57,611 nucleotides of DNA from GCA-2689995 sp964529325. GTDB taxonomy: Bacteria; Fidelibacterota; Marinisomatia; SCGC-AAA003-L08; GCA-2689995. Within the stretch, counting starts at the first letter, position 1. Each line of letters begins with the position of its first letter. The translations under genes and the position numbers were made by a program. Under the pieces are notes generated by a model. That model was not told the DNA's origin and did not search any database. It saw nothing but the letters and a program-made list of their open reading frames with translations. The stretch is from positions 1-57,611 of the forward strand of contig CAZGWH010000007.1 in assembly GCA_964529325.1 (NCBI GenBank), in the 5' to 3' direction. Shown here one piece after another: positions 19,434 to 29,126 of this stretch.

Positions 19434-22268
19434 TTAAAAGTTAACCTTTAATCCTAAATTGAAGTATCTTGGTGTTCCTAAAAATACTTCAGCATTATCA
19501 GCATCATGAGATGTTCCACCATAACTATTATATTGACTATTATCAACAGCATCTTGAACATAGGTTGCATCTAATAAATTAAATACATGTGCAAATAATT
19601 GAAAATTATGTCCAGCAACTTCCATTGGCAAATCATAATTGATATGTAAATCAATCTTACTATAAGAAGGGGCCATCCAAACTTGCTCTCTATCCACTTC
19701 ATCCCCATCAATTTCTCTACTATCCGGACTCCAATCAGCATAATTATTATCATAATAATTTAATAATCCTTGAATACTAAGTCCAGCCATTGGTGTTAAT
19801 GTTGCTCCAACAGCAAATGATGATTGTGGCATGTCACCAACATAAAGCCCTTCAAGTGCATAAGAATATGAAGTTGAAATTTGACCGATTACATTACCGA
19901 GTGTATCATATTCAGCTTCTTGATAATCTCCATTTGCATCATCTACAAATTTCCAATTACCTATACTCATAGAAGCATCAACTCTTAACATATCCATTAC
20001 TTGGCTTGATGCTTCCAATTCAAAACCTTTATGGGTTTGATTAACACCAGTTAAGAAAATTACATCTGTATCTCCACTTGAGCCCTGGCCAGTTGTAACC
20101 GATTTCGTCAAATTTCTATCTTTCCAATTGGTATTATAAACATTTGCTTTCACAGCAAATAATTCAGAATTATAATTTACACCCAATTCAACGCTTTCAA
20201 ATTTTTCATTACTAGGATCTTCAGCTATTGTTCCATCCTCGTAAATAACATTATCTAAAATAGGTGGTTTTTCAACTAATCCTAAATTTGCAAATGCACT
20301 GATATTATTATTTAATTCATACATAGCTCCACCTTTAAATTGCATCGTGGAAATTGAATTTGATTTAATAACTTCATTATCTACTGTGAAATGATCTTGA
20401 TATGAATAGGCAATTGATGAAAAACCAGCCATACCATAAGCTGACAATGGCCCATCTTCATAAGATCCTTGGCCAAAGACACCAAACCAATCTACTGTTG
20501 TCGAATTATGATATGCAATAATATCACCTAAACCAACTTCCTTGCCATCCGCATAGTTATCATCTGCATAGTCAATATAGTAGTCACCACCCATTAAATC
20601 ACGCACTTCTCGTGCATGTTCAATTCCTGCTGTTCTCCAATCGATTCCAAATTGTAATTTTAAATTTTCACTAAAATCATAATTTAATTTTGAAATTAAT
20701 CCAACAGTATTTTGCCTATTAATACTATTTCTTAAAATTCCAACTGATTCACCAGCATCTCGTGTAATTAATTCTTTATCAACATAAACAGAATCTTCAT
20801 CACCTGAATTATATGCAATTAAAGTGTTCCAATCTCTTGTCCATGGAGAACGACCATAATAAAATTTATAATCATCATCTCCTAAATTACCATCCGCATC
20901 TAAAGTAGGAATTTTACCATAAGTACCGGTACCACCACCAGAACCACCTGACCAATATAAAATAGAAGATAACCTCATTTGATCATTAATTGTTAAATAA
21001 TGGTTTAAGTTTACTAGTGGTTTATGAAAGAAATTTTCTCTTTCATTAATAAAATTAGGATCATGTCTATCAGTTGTTCGATCACCATACATATACCAAT
21101 ATTGTTGGCCAGTATAACTTGGGTCAACTGGTGACCAGTTTTGATTAAAGAATCTACCACCTTTAGTATCATCAAACTTTGCTGATTCACCAGAATCATA
21201 TGTATCTCCATCTCCATTTAAATCTACTCCATCAGGGTTTTCTGATACTAATGCATTTGTATCATACCCATCTATTGACTTTGCAAATTCTTCATCATAC
21301 GCACCAATATTCTGCTTATATAAATTTTGACCATGTCTTTGCGGAGCACCAATTGCATATAATTCGAATCGGTTATTTGCATCCATTGCATAGCTTGCAC
21401 CAAAATAATATGCCCATGCATCTGTCCAGGTTTTATCAATTAATCCTTCACCTGTTTTTCTTACGATAGTAGTGCTAAATGCATATTTATCTGCAATTAA
21501 ACCTGTATTATAATTAAAGGAAGTTTTAAGGAATGAACCCGCACCTGCTTCTTGTTTAAATGAGCCACCTTTTGATAGAGCTGTTGGGTCAGTGATAATA
21601 TTCATTGTTCCACCAATTGACGGAGTCGCTAAGTTTACAGCACTTAATCCGCGTTGCATTTGAATTGAAGAAGTTGCATCACCTACACCATCCCAGTTTG
21701 ACCAATATACCCATCCGTTTTCCATATCATTCTGTGGAACACCGTTTATCATTACCGCAACATTTCGTTGATTAAATCCACGAACATTTATTCGTGCATC
21801 ACCTGCACCACCACCTTGTTGAGTAGCATAAACACTTGGAGTAGTATTTAATACTAATGGAATATCTTGAGAACCCAGTCTAACTTCCATTTCTTTTTTA
21901 GAAACATTTGTGTATGCAACAGGTGTATTTTCTGCGGCTCGAGAAGCTAAAACTTCAATCCCACTTAACTCTAATGATGTTTCTTTTAATGAAAAATTAA
22001 CAGATGTATTTCCTGATACATTTACAGAAACCGTTTTTTTCTCATATCCAATCATTGAAATAACTACATTATAACTTCCGTCTTTTACAGAAATACTAAA
22101 GTTACCATCTGTACCAGTCGCACTACCAATTGAGGTTCCTTCAATCATTATATTTGCTCCAACAAGTGCTTGACCATTACTTGTAGTTGCTTTACCATTG
22201 ATTACACCTGCATTAATAATTGAAACACTCATTAATAACGCAAATATAAGATAATTGATTTTCTTCAA
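19434..22268 (-). CDS. TonB-dependent outer membrane receptor
   Basis: Outer membrane active transporter of about 944 residues. Order: signal peptide, carboxypeptidase-like regulatory domain (about 20-105; GVINGKATTSNGQALVGAN, NVVISMIGYEKK), plug domain (about 115-235; INVRGFNQRNVAVMINGVPQ, ATPSIGGTMNIITDP) and a 22-strand-type barrel ending in LGLKVNF. The substrate is unknown (siderophore, vitamin or glycan oligomer). Start chosen at a TTG (22268) with AAAGG eight bases upstream; it begins LKKINYLIFALL as a normal signal peptide. A TTG nine codons upstream lacks a good ribosome site. No SusD-like partner is adjacent. Confidence 0.88.
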   Translation of the reverse strand: MKKINYLIFALLMSVSIINAGVINGKATTSNGQALVGANIMIEGTSIGSATGTDGNFSISVKDGSYNVVISMIGYEKKTVSVNVSGNTSVNFSLKETSLELSGIEVLASRAAENTPVAYTNVSKKEMEVRLGSQDIPLVLNTTPSVYATQQGGGAGDARINVRGFNQRNVAVMINGVPQNDMENGWVYWSNWDGVGDATSSIQMQRGLSAVNLATPSIGGTMNIITDPTALSKGGSFKQEAGAGSFLKTSFNYNTGLIADKYAFSTTIVRKTGEGLIDKTWTDAWAYYFGASYAMDANNRFELYAIGAPQRHGQNLYKQNIGAYDEEFAKSIDGYDTNALVSENPDGVDLNGDGDTYDSGESAKFDDTKGGRFFNQNWSPVDPSYTGQQYWYMYGDRTTDRHDPNFINERENFFHKPLVNLNHYLTINDQMRLSSILYWSGGSGGGTGTYGKIPTLDADGNLGDDDYKFYYGRSPWTRDWNTLIAYNSGDEDSVYVDKELITRDAGESVGILRNSINRQNTVGLISKLNYDFSENLKLQFGIDWRTAGIEHAREVRDLMGGDYYIDYADDNYADGKEVGLGDIIAYHNSTTVDWFGVFGQGSYEDGPLSAYGMAGFSSIAYSYQDHFTVDNEVIKSNSISTMQFKGGAMYELNNNISAFANLGLVEKPPILDNVIYEDGTIAEDPSNEKFESVELGVNYNSELFAVKANVYNTNWKDRNLTKSVTTGQGSSGDTDVIFLTGVNQTHKGFELEASSQVMDMLRVDASMSIGNWKFVDDANGDYQEAEYDTLGNVIGQISTSYSYALEGLYVGDMPQSSFAVGATLTPMAGLSIQGLLNYYDNNYADWSPDSREIDGDEVDREQVWMAPSYSKIDLHINYDLPMEVAGHNFQLFAHVFNLLDATYVQDAVDNSQYNSYGGTSHDADNAEVFLGTPRYFNLGLKVNF

Positions 22269-22421
22269 ATCATTTTCCTTTTTATTATTTTGCAAAGAAT
22301 ATAGGTTAGTTTTATTTTAACAAAAATATGTCGAACAAGTTATTAAATTTTTGTTAAAACCACAGTGTTAAAATTAATAAGGATATCAAATTTCATCCAA
22401 TTAAATTAATAAATATGAGAA

Positions 22422-23173
22422 CTACTTATCATCTGCTATTTTCCAAAAATAATGTGAGGCAATTGAACGATATGGACGCCATTTATCAGCTTCTATTAAC
22501 ATAAATTTGTGAGTATATAATTTTTTTGAATTATAAAAGATTGAAAATCCCTTTTGCACTCCTAAATCAAGTGAAGGGAAAACATCAAGTCGATGAAGAG
22601 TGAACATTAAAAACATATCAATTGTCCAAGGACCAACACCTCTAATACCAATTAATTTATTGAATATTTCTTCATTCTTCATTTTAGAAAAATCATTTAA
22701 ATTATACGAATTTATATTGAAAAACTCGGCTATCGATTTAATATATTCTGCTTTACGATTTGATAATCCAACATTTATTAATTTTTGATGTTCTGTCTCC
22801 ATTAATTCGGTAGTTGTAGGATGATTTTTTTTATATAACTTAAGAAATCGATTATAGATTGTAGATGCTGCTTTTCCGCTTAATTGTTGATAAATAATTG
22901 CCTTTACTAATTNNNNNNNNNNNNNNNNNNNNNNNNNNNNNNNNNNNNNNNNNNNNNNNNNNNNNNNNNNNNNNNNNNNNNNNNNNNNNNNNNNNNNNNN
23001 NNNNNNNNNNNNATTGTAGATGCTGCTTTTCCGCTTAATTGTTGATAAATAATTGCCTTTACTAATTCTTCAAATGGATTAGATTTTTTTTCGAGTTCTA
23101 TGATTCCAAATTTATCGATAATTTTTTCAAACCGATTATCTAATTTTATTAATTTTTCTACTGGTAATTTCAT
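22422..23173 (-). CDS. DNA-3-methyladenine glycosylase (AlkA-like), interrupted by an assembly gap
   Basis: HhH-GPD base-excision DNA glycosylase. The N-terminal half (MKLPVEKLIKLDNRF to YQQLSGKAAST) and the C-terminal half (IGIRGVGPWTIDMFLMF, the hairpin, then DVFPSLDLGVQKGF with the catalytic Asp) are separated by 100 N (22913-23012). The 55 bases on one side of the gap are repeated exactly on the other. Removing the spacer and one repeat copy restores one frame of about 198 residues, close to the usual size of short AlkA-type enzymes. It is probably an intact gene that removes alkylated purines. No neighbour is obviously linked. Confidence 0.8.
22858..23067. repeat. Second scaffold gap with exact 55-bp duplicated flanks
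   Basis: Bases 22858-22912 and 23013-23067 are identical over 55 bp and bracket exactly 100 N (22913-23012). Repeat length and spacer length equal those of the gap at 10243-10452, which identifies both as contig joins with unmerged k-mer overlap. Confidence 0.95.
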
Positions 23174-23262
23174 AATGTTTCAAATTCTTTCACTTTATTG
23201 ATATGTAAAGAGTGTAAATAATTGTAAAATATAGCTTCTGAATAACGATAAAATTAATAACA

Positions 23263-24180
23263 ATGACAGTAAAATCTTTAAAATTATTTTTGACAAAATT
23301 AATTGATTATGCAGGACTTTTTCCACCTGCAAAATTGCAATTAAAACCCGCACTACATAATTATATTAATGATATAAAATGCTCTGATAAATGGATGTTA
23401 TCCCAATTTATTCTTCCATTAATCAATCTAAATAATATTTCTGATGGAATGATGAATGGGTTTAGTCGAAAATTTCCATTAAAATTATCATTATTATCAA
23501 ATGAATTAGGTCTTGATATTAATCAATTAATTCTGTTTAAAGATAAATATAATGATAAAGTTGAATTTTCAGGGTTAGAATCACGAATACTTGATATTTA
23601 TTCTTTTCATTCTATATTAGAAAAAACGAATAAAGTACAAAATAAAAACCAATTAGGTATGTCATCCTTTTTTGAATTACCCACTCAAGAAAATTGGATT
23701 GATAAAATGAATAAGTCTGTTGAAATAATTACGGAGTTTAATATAAATCATAATTCAAATTTTGGGTTTAAATTAAGGTGTGGGGGAGTTGAACCAGATA
23801 TGTTTCCATCTCCAGAAAATATTGCTGAAACTATTATTATATGTATCCAAAATCAAATTCCAATGAAATTTACAGCAGGATTACATCATCCAATTCGACA
23901 TTATAATGATTCCGTGCAAACTAAAATGTTTGGTTTCTTTAATATATTTATCGGTGGAATGCTTGCAAAAAAATATAGGTTTAGTCGTGTTGAATTAATT
24001 GAGGCATTAATAGATGAATCATCCAATAATTTTAAGTTTGAAGAAGAAGGATTATCTTGGAAAAAATTTAATTTATCAAATAAAGAAATAAAACAATTTC
24101 GAGAAAATGATTTTATATCATACGGAAGTTGTAGTTTTAACGAACCACGAGAAGATTTAACAAAATTAGGAATTTTTTAA
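23263..24180 (+). CDS. Conserved protein coupled to fumarylacetoacetase
   Basis: Soluble protein of 305 residues without signal peptide or membrane segment. I recognise no named domain. Visible conserved-looking blocks are LIDYAGLFPPAKLQL near the N-terminus, FGFKLRCGGVEPDMFPSPENIA and FTAGLHHPIRHY in the middle, and SYGSCSFNEPREDLTKLG at the C-terminus. The His pair in GLHHPIRHY and acidic residues around RCGGVEPDMFP could form an active site, but this is a guess. Its stop codon overlaps the ATG of the fumarylacetoacetase gene by one base (TAATG). Translational coupling makes a role in aromatic amino acid breakdown likely. Confidence 0.65.
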   Translation: MTVKSLKLFLTKLIDYAGLFPPAKLQLKPALHNYINDIKCSDKWMLSQFILPLINLNNISDGMMNGFSRKFPLKLSLLSNELGLDINQLILFKDKYNDKVEFSGLESRILDIYSFHSILEKTNKVQNKNQLGMSSFFELPTQENWIDKMNKSVEIITEFNINHNSNFGFKLRCGGVEPDMFPSPENIAETIIICIQNQIPMKFTAGLHHPIRHYNDSVQTKMFGFFNIFIGGMLAKKYRFSRVELIEALIDESSNNFKFEEEGLSWKKFNLSNKEIKQFRENDFISYGSCSFNEPREDLTKLGIF

Positions 24181-25421
24181 TGAAATCATTTATTGAATAT
24201 AATATAGAAAGCCATTTTCCAATTCAAAACTTACCTTATGGGATTTTTAGTAGTCATGAAAATTCAAAAAAGAGAGCTGGAATTGCAATTGGAGAATTTG
24301 TTTTAGATTTAGCTCAGCTTGAAGAAAATGGATTATTAAATTCAAATTATTTTAGTAATTCAACTTTAAATTCTTTTATGAGTGCAGGAAGAAAAGAATG
24401 GTCTAGAGTAAGAATTCAAGTTCAAAAATTATTATTTTATGCAAATCCGACTTTACGAGATAATTCTACATTAAGAGAAAAAGTATTTTATAAACAAATA
24501 GATGTTACGATGTATATCCCTGCAAATATTGGAGACTACACGGATTTTTATTCGTCTAAAAACCATGCTACAAATGTGGGTGCTATGTTTAGAGATCCTG
24601 AAAATGCATTATTACCCAATTGGCTTCATTTACCTGTGGGTTATCATGGAAGATCAAGTTCAATCGTAATGAGTGGAACCGATATTCACAGACCAACAGG
24701 ACAAACAATGCCAATTGGAGCTGATTACCCTGTTTTTGGTCCATGTAAATTAATGGACTTTGAGTTGGAAATGGGTTGTTTTGTCGGTTCTGGGAATAAT
24801 TTAGGTGAACCGATTTCTATTGAAAATGCAAGTGAACATTTATTTGGCTTAGTATTAGTGAATGATTGGAGTGCGAGAGATATTCAAAAATGGGAATATG
24901 TACCATTAGGTCCATTTTTAGCCAAAAACCTTGCGACTTCTATTTCACCATGGATTATTCCATTTGAAGCATTAGATGAGTTTAGAATTGAAAATCCAAT
25001 TCAGGAGAATCCATCTCCATTACCCTATTTACAAAGTAATGATAAATGGACTTTTGATATGAAATTAGAAGTACACATTAAAACTGAAAAAATGGAAAAC
25101 CCAGAGACAATTTGTAATTCTAATTATAAATATATGTACTGGAATCTTGCGCAACAATTAGCACATCATACAATTACCGGTTGCAATATGAACCCTGGAG
25201 ATATGTTTGCAAGTGGAACAATTAGTGGTGAAGAACCTGGCTCTTATGGTTCTATGTTGGAATTAGCTTGGAAAGGGACAAAGCCAATTCAATTGTCAAA
25301 TGGAGAAAATCGAAAATTTATTAATGATAATGATGAAATAATAATGACAGGTTATGCTCAAGGAAATGGGTATAGAGTTGGATTTGGTGAGGTCAAAGGA
25401 AAAATATTATCTGCGAAATAA
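24180..25421 (+). CDS. fahA: Fumarylacetoacetase
   Basis: Full-length fumarylacetoacetase (413 residues), the last enzyme of tyrosine/homogentisate breakdown, hydrolysing fumarylacetoacetate to fumarate and acetoacetate. The N-terminal domain (FGIFSS-like YGIFSSHENSKK) is followed by the catalytic domain with YTDFYSSKNHATNVG, LPVGYHGRSSSIV, DFELEMGCFVG, VLVNDWSARDIQKWEY and MFASGTISGEEPGSYG. The metal-binding Asp/Glu residues and catalytic His of the family lie in these motifs. The rest of the homogentisate pathway is not in this window. Confidence 0.95.
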   Translation: MKSFIEYNIESHFPIQNLPYGIFSSHENSKKRAGIAIGEFVLDLAQLEENGLLNSNYFSNSTLNSFMSAGRKEWSRVRIQVQKLLFYANPTLRDNSTLREKVFYKQIDVTMYIPANIGDYTDFYSSKNHATNVGAMFRDPENALLPNWLHLPVGYHGRSSSIVMSGTDIHRPTGQTMPIGADYPVFGPCKLMDFELEMGCFVGSGNNLGEPISIENASEHLFGLVLVNDWSARDIQKWEYVPLGPFLAKNLATSISPWIIPFEALDEFRIENPIQENPSPLPYLQSNDKWTFDMKLEVHIKTEKMENPETICNSNYKYMYWNLAQQLAHHTITGCNMNPGDMFASGTISGEEPGSYGSMLELAWKGTKPIQLSNGENRKFINDNDEIIMTGYAQGNGYRVGFGEVKGKILSAK

Positions 25422-25500
25422 TTAATTAATAATGAAGTATAATTTTGGATAAATAGAATGAAAAATAATTTTTAATTTTAAAGAATAAAAAGGAAAGAAT

Positions 25501-26496
25501 ATGAGTAATTTTTTAATTATTATGTTAATACCGTTAGTTATGTTTTCTCAAAATGAAGTGTGTTTTGAAGTTGAATTAAATAATTCAAATGATATTGCTT
25601 TGAGTAGTTTTACAAAATTTGTCAATGTATTAGATTGTTTTAATGTATATGCCGAATCCCAAATATCAGATGAAAAACTACTTCATGTTGCTTCAGTTTC
25701 TGCAGAATTATTAGATAATAATGAAGATGGAATTGTTGATGACCCTGATGTTGAAGCATCATTAATTGCTTTAAATACAATGATGCCTGTATTTAATTCT
25801 GAATGGTCTGCAGGACTAGATAATGTATTTGATTATTATGATGGTTGCTTAGGAGCTGAATTATACCGTAATGAAATTGATCCATCTCAGCCGGGGCATT
25901 GGGGTGATGATGCAACAGTAGAAGAAGTTTTGCATACAATAAATACATGTGGACAATTAGAAGTTTATCCTGAAGCATTTGGGTTAGCCCCTAATTCCTC
26001 ACTGATGTCAGATGCTATGGATATTGCACGAGGAGGTCAATTCTTAAATATTCCAAATAATTACCCTGAAGAAGCATGGTATCATTATGATGACTATACT
26101 TGTGATTATGAATGCATGGCAATGGAATATTTATATTGGTGTATTGTTTCTGATATGGGAATATTAGATGATCCTCAAACTTGTAATGGAATTGATAATG
26201 AATGGGAACCATGTAGTCCAGAATTATTTGAATCAATCGATATTGCGATGTTTGAAATTGTAAATAATTTGGAATATAAATTACCTCAATTAGCACCTGA
26301 TGGAAATTATTGTCCATCAAATATATTAAGTGGTGATATTAATTTAGATGGCATTATTAATATTTTAGATGTAATTCAATCAGTGAATATGGTATTAGGA
26401 AATTCAGAAATAAATTTAATTGCTGATTTAAACGATGATAGTCTTGTAAATGTTTTAGATGTGATATTAATTGTAAATATTATTTTACATTCATAG
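25501..26496 (+). CDS. Secreted protein with C-terminal dockerin-like repeats
   Basis: Secreted protein of 331 residues with a signal peptide (cleavage near Ser16). The central domain (about 20-270) is acidic and Cys-containing, with HVASVSAELLDNNEDGIVDDP, a Ca-loop-like stretch, and TVEEVLHTINTCGQ. The latter loosely recalls a metallopeptidase helix but lacks HExxH. The C-terminus has two dockerin-type Ca-binding repeats (GDINLDGIINILDVI, ADLNDDSLVNVLDVI). No cohesin is visible in the window. AAAAAGGAAAG precedes the ATG. Function unknown. A further membrane protein gene starts 20 bp downstream. Confidence 0.7.
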   Translation: MSNFLIIMLIPLVMFSQNEVCFEVELNNSNDIALSSFTKFVNVLDCFNVYAESQISDEKLLHVASVSAELLDNNEDGIVDDPDVEASLIALNTMMPVFNSEWSAGLDNVFDYYDGCLGAELYRNEIDPSQPGHWGDDATVEEVLHTINTCGQLEVYPEAFGLAPNSSLMSDAMDIARGGQFLNIPNNYPEEAWYHYDDYTCDYECMAMEYLYWCIVSDMGILDDPQTCNGIDNEWEPCSPELFESIDIAMFEIVNNLEYKLPQLAPDGNYCPSNILSGDINLDGIINILDVIQSVNMVLGNSEINLIADLNDDSLVNVLDVILIVNIILHS

Positions 26497-26516
26497 TTTT
26501 AAAAAAAAGGAAATTA

Positions 26517-26924
26517 ATGAAAATATTTAGAAATATTTTAGCTGTAATTGTAGGCGTATTTTTTGGTGGAATTGTAAATATGGCAATAGTTACATTTGGG
26601 GGTGGATTAATCCCATTACCTGAAGGTGTAGATCCCAATGATATTGAAAGTATAAAGGCGAATATGCATTTGTATAAACCAATTCAATTTGCAATCCCAT
26701 TTTTAGCCCATTCTTTTGGAACATTTATTGGGGCGATAATTGCATCATTTATCTCAGTTAATCAACATCGTATTTATGCGCTTAGTATTGGGTGTTTTTT
26801 TATTTTAGGAGGAATTACAATGGTGTCAATGTTACCATCTCCAATGTGGTTTAATATTTTGGATATTGGATTTGCATATATTCCAATGGCTTGGTTAGGT
26901 TGGAAAGTGAGTGGAAAAAAATAG
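26517..26924 (+). CDS. Four-helix integral membrane protein
   Basis: Small membrane protein of 135 residues with four predicted helices: about 5-30, 58-80 (FAIPFLAHSFGTFIGAIIASF), 86-106 and 112-130. A soluble acidic loop lies between helices 1 and 2. It looks like a conserved Bacteroidetes-type hypothetical; I assign no function. AAAAGG lies seven bases before the ATG. The 20-bp spacing suggests co-transcription with the dockerin protein gene upstream. Confidence 0.65.
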   Translation: MKIFRNILAVIVGVFFGGIVNMAIVTFGGGLIPLPEGVDPNDIESIKANMHLYKPIQFAIPFLAHSFGTFIGAIIASFISVNQHRIYALSIGCFFILGGITMVSMLPSPMWFNILDIGFAYIPMAWLGWKVSGKK

Positions 26925-26984
26925 CATAATTTTTTATTAAATTTAAGTTAATCAAATCAAAATGAAAATGAAAGGTTTGAAGAA

Positions 26985-27998
26985 ATGAAGATTTTATTTT
27001 TATTAATAATATTATTGTCAAGCATTTTTGCTAAAATTGAAATTAGTGGTGATGCGCGTGTTCGTCCTCGATTGGATATAATTGAAACGGGCGAACCAAC
27101 TTCCGATTCTGATGATTTTTATTTTTTATATCGAGCAAGATTAAATATAAATTCAGATATTGGAGACGGATATTTTTTCAATTCAAAATTAGGTAGTAAT
27201 TCTCCTGCTGGATTTAAAAAAATGGGTAAAGGAGTAAAAGTTGAAGATGAAAATTATGATAATCAAGGCTTAGATTTTGTTGAATTATATTTTGGGTATA
27301 AAAAAGAAAAAAGTGGGTTATGGGGAGGACTTTTACCAATTAAACATAACTCAGCAATGGATATTCATTTTTACCCAAATAAATTGTTGGATATTCCTTG
27401 GGTGATTTGGAATAATAGTACTATTACTGGATTTGCAGGGTATCAACAATTTTCTAACCATAAATTTAATTGGTTTTTGTCTGTAGATAATCAAAGAGTT
27501 GATAATATTGATGGTACCAATATTGAGTTAAATGATGATTATACTTTTGGTATTAATTCTACTGTTAAAATTGGAGAGTTAAATTTTAATCCTCATTTAT
27601 TATATGCAATTTCAGATGAAAATTCTGTTTCGCCAATTACTTTTGGTTCTGATTTTCACCTTCCGAATATAGGTGTGTTTACATCTTCATTATCATTTTT
27701 TAAATCAATGAATTCAAATTTAGAAAAGTATGAGATAGATCATTTTCGTTTTAAATTAAATGGAAAGATTAATGAAGGAATGTTGAATTTCTTTTTTGAT
27801 ATTGCAACAAAAAATCAAACCGAGGAGCCAGACAGGGTTTTAAAATATATATGGGCATCTTATAGTTATAAATGGTTTAATGGAGAATTTGGAGATATCG
27901 TATTAAGACCAACAATTCGAATTCAAAATGGTTCAATCACAAATGAAAACTATTTAAGAACAAAGTTTGAATTAACAATGGAAATTAGATTTAAATAG
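26985..27998 (+). CDS. Outer membrane beta-barrel, porin-like
   Basis: Exported protein of 337 residues: signal peptide (about 1-16), then IEISGDARVRPRLDI and repeated amphipathic strands, ending FELTMEIRFK. The pattern resembles alginate-export or other substrate-specific porins (YRARLNINSDIGDGYFFNSKLG). An 18-strand barrel would fit the length. No substrate can be named. It ends 27 bp from the convergent tRNA-modification gene. Confidence 0.65.
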   Translation: MKILFLLIILLSSIFAKIEISGDARVRPRLDIIETGEPTSDSDDFYFLYRARLNINSDIGDGYFFNSKLGSNSPAGFKKMGKGVKVEDENYDNQGLDFVELYFGYKKEKSGLWGGLLPIKHNSAMDIHFYPNKLLDIPWVIWNNSTITGFAGYQQFSNHKFNWFLSVDNQRVDNIDGTNIELNDDYTFGINSTVKIGELNFNPHLLYAISDENSVSPITFGSDFHLPNIGVFTSSLSFFKSMNSNLEKYEIDHFRFKLNGKINEGMLNFFFDIATKNQTEEPDRVLKYIWASYSYKWFNGEFGDIVLRPTIRIQNGSITNENYLRTKFELTMEIRFK

Positions 27999-28025
27999 TA
28001 AGTTTAACCTAAAATTATTTAATTA

Positions 28026-29126
28026 TTAAAATTTATTTAAAAATTCAATAATTCCATCGGTATCAGATTTCAATATACATCGATCTAATTTTGATTTAAG
28101 TTGATAATCATACATTGGATCATAATAATGTGTAAGTAAGTTATAAATCCAATTTTCATGTGATTTAAATGAATAATCAAAAAATGCTTTTTGTAATTGA
28201 ATATTGATTTGTGAATATTGGTCAAACCCTAATCGTTTTCGAATATTAAATAAAGATTTTTGAAAAGTTTCCAAAAGAGTTTCTATTTTAATTCCTGCTT
28301 CCTGAGGTTTTAAAATGTATTCATAATGAATGTTTTTAATTCGTTCATCAATTGGTAAATCAATTATGACCATTTTTGATAATTGCATTTTTTTATGCCA
28401 TATTTCAGGAATTGGCAATTTCCCAATTCGTCGAGATTCGTCCTCTAAAATTAAAACATTCCCTTGATGTTTTATATAGGTTGAAGCTAATTTGTTCTCA
28501 AAGTTTATTACTGTCGGTTGCTCATATGGAAATCCACCAAATGCCGACCCTCTATGATGTGCAATTCCTTCTAAATCAATTGCAGACTTTAGTTGTCTTA
28601 ATATTTCAGTTTTTCCTGAACCCGTTCGTCCACCTAAAATAATCCACTCTTTATTATCATTTTCAACATCGTGTAAAATTTCTATTGAAGCATTTCGCAA
28701 GGCTTTATATCCACCATCAATAACGGGTATATTTATTCCAATTTCATTTAACCAAGATTTAGCAATTTCCGATCTTAATCCTCCTCTCATGCAATAGAGA
28801 TTCGTATTTGGATTTTCTTTTATAAAATCTTTCCATAGTTGAATTCTTTTGAATTTTTCATCTTTTACAAGATGATATCCCTGTTGTATTGCTGAGTTTT
28901 GCCCTTCTTTTTTATAGGTAATTCCAACTTTATTTCGTTCATCATTATTTAATATGGGTAAATTTATACTCGAAGGAAATGCACCTTTTAAATATTCAAT
29001 TGGTGCACGCAAATCAATTAATGGAATATCATTTTTTATTATCTGGATAAGATTAATTATATTCTCTCTGTTTAATTTATTTATGAAAATAGTCTTATAA
29101 TTGGAATAACAATTCGCCATTGCCAT
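28026..29126 (-). CDS. mnmH: tRNA 2-selenouridine (geranyl-2-thiouridine) synthase
   Basis: SelU/MnmH of 366 residues, replacing sulfur by selenium at wobble 2-thiouridine of Lys, Glu and Gln tRNAs using selenophosphate. An N-terminal rhodanese domain carries LIDLRAPIEYLKGAFP and the catalytic Cys112 in YCMRGGLRS. The C-terminal P-loop domain has GGRTGSGKT (165-173) and AHHRGSAFGG. Both halves look intact. The selD gene that would supply selenophosphate is not in the window. The start overlaps the upstream SDR gene by 46 bases on the same strand. Confidence 0.93.
   Translation of the reverse strand: MAMANCYSNYKTIFINKLNRENIINLIQIIKNDIPLIDLRAPIEYLKGAFPSSINLPILNNDERNKVGITYKKEGQNSAIQQGYHLVKDEKFKRIQLWKDFIKENPNTNLYCMRGGLRSEIAKSWLNEIGINIPVIDGGYKALRNASIEILHDVENDNKEWIILGGRTGSGKTEILRQLKSAIDLEGIAHHRGSAFGGFPYEQPTVINFENKLASTYIKHQGNVLILEDESRRIGKLPIPEIWHKKMQLSKMVIIDLPIDERIKNIHYEYILKPQEAGIKIETLLETFQKSLFNIRKRLGFDQYSQINIQLQKAFFDYSFKSHENWIYNLLTHYYDPMYDYQLKSKLDRCILKSDTDGIIEFLNKF

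Noticed and set aside
22422..22802. AlkA-like gene as a truncated pseudogene
   Set aside because: Both halves join in frame after removing the artificial spacer and one 55-bp copy; nothing indicates decay.
25501..26320. Zinc metallopeptidase assignment from TVEEVLHTI
   Set aside because: The HExxH signature is absent and no other zinc ligand pattern is evident.
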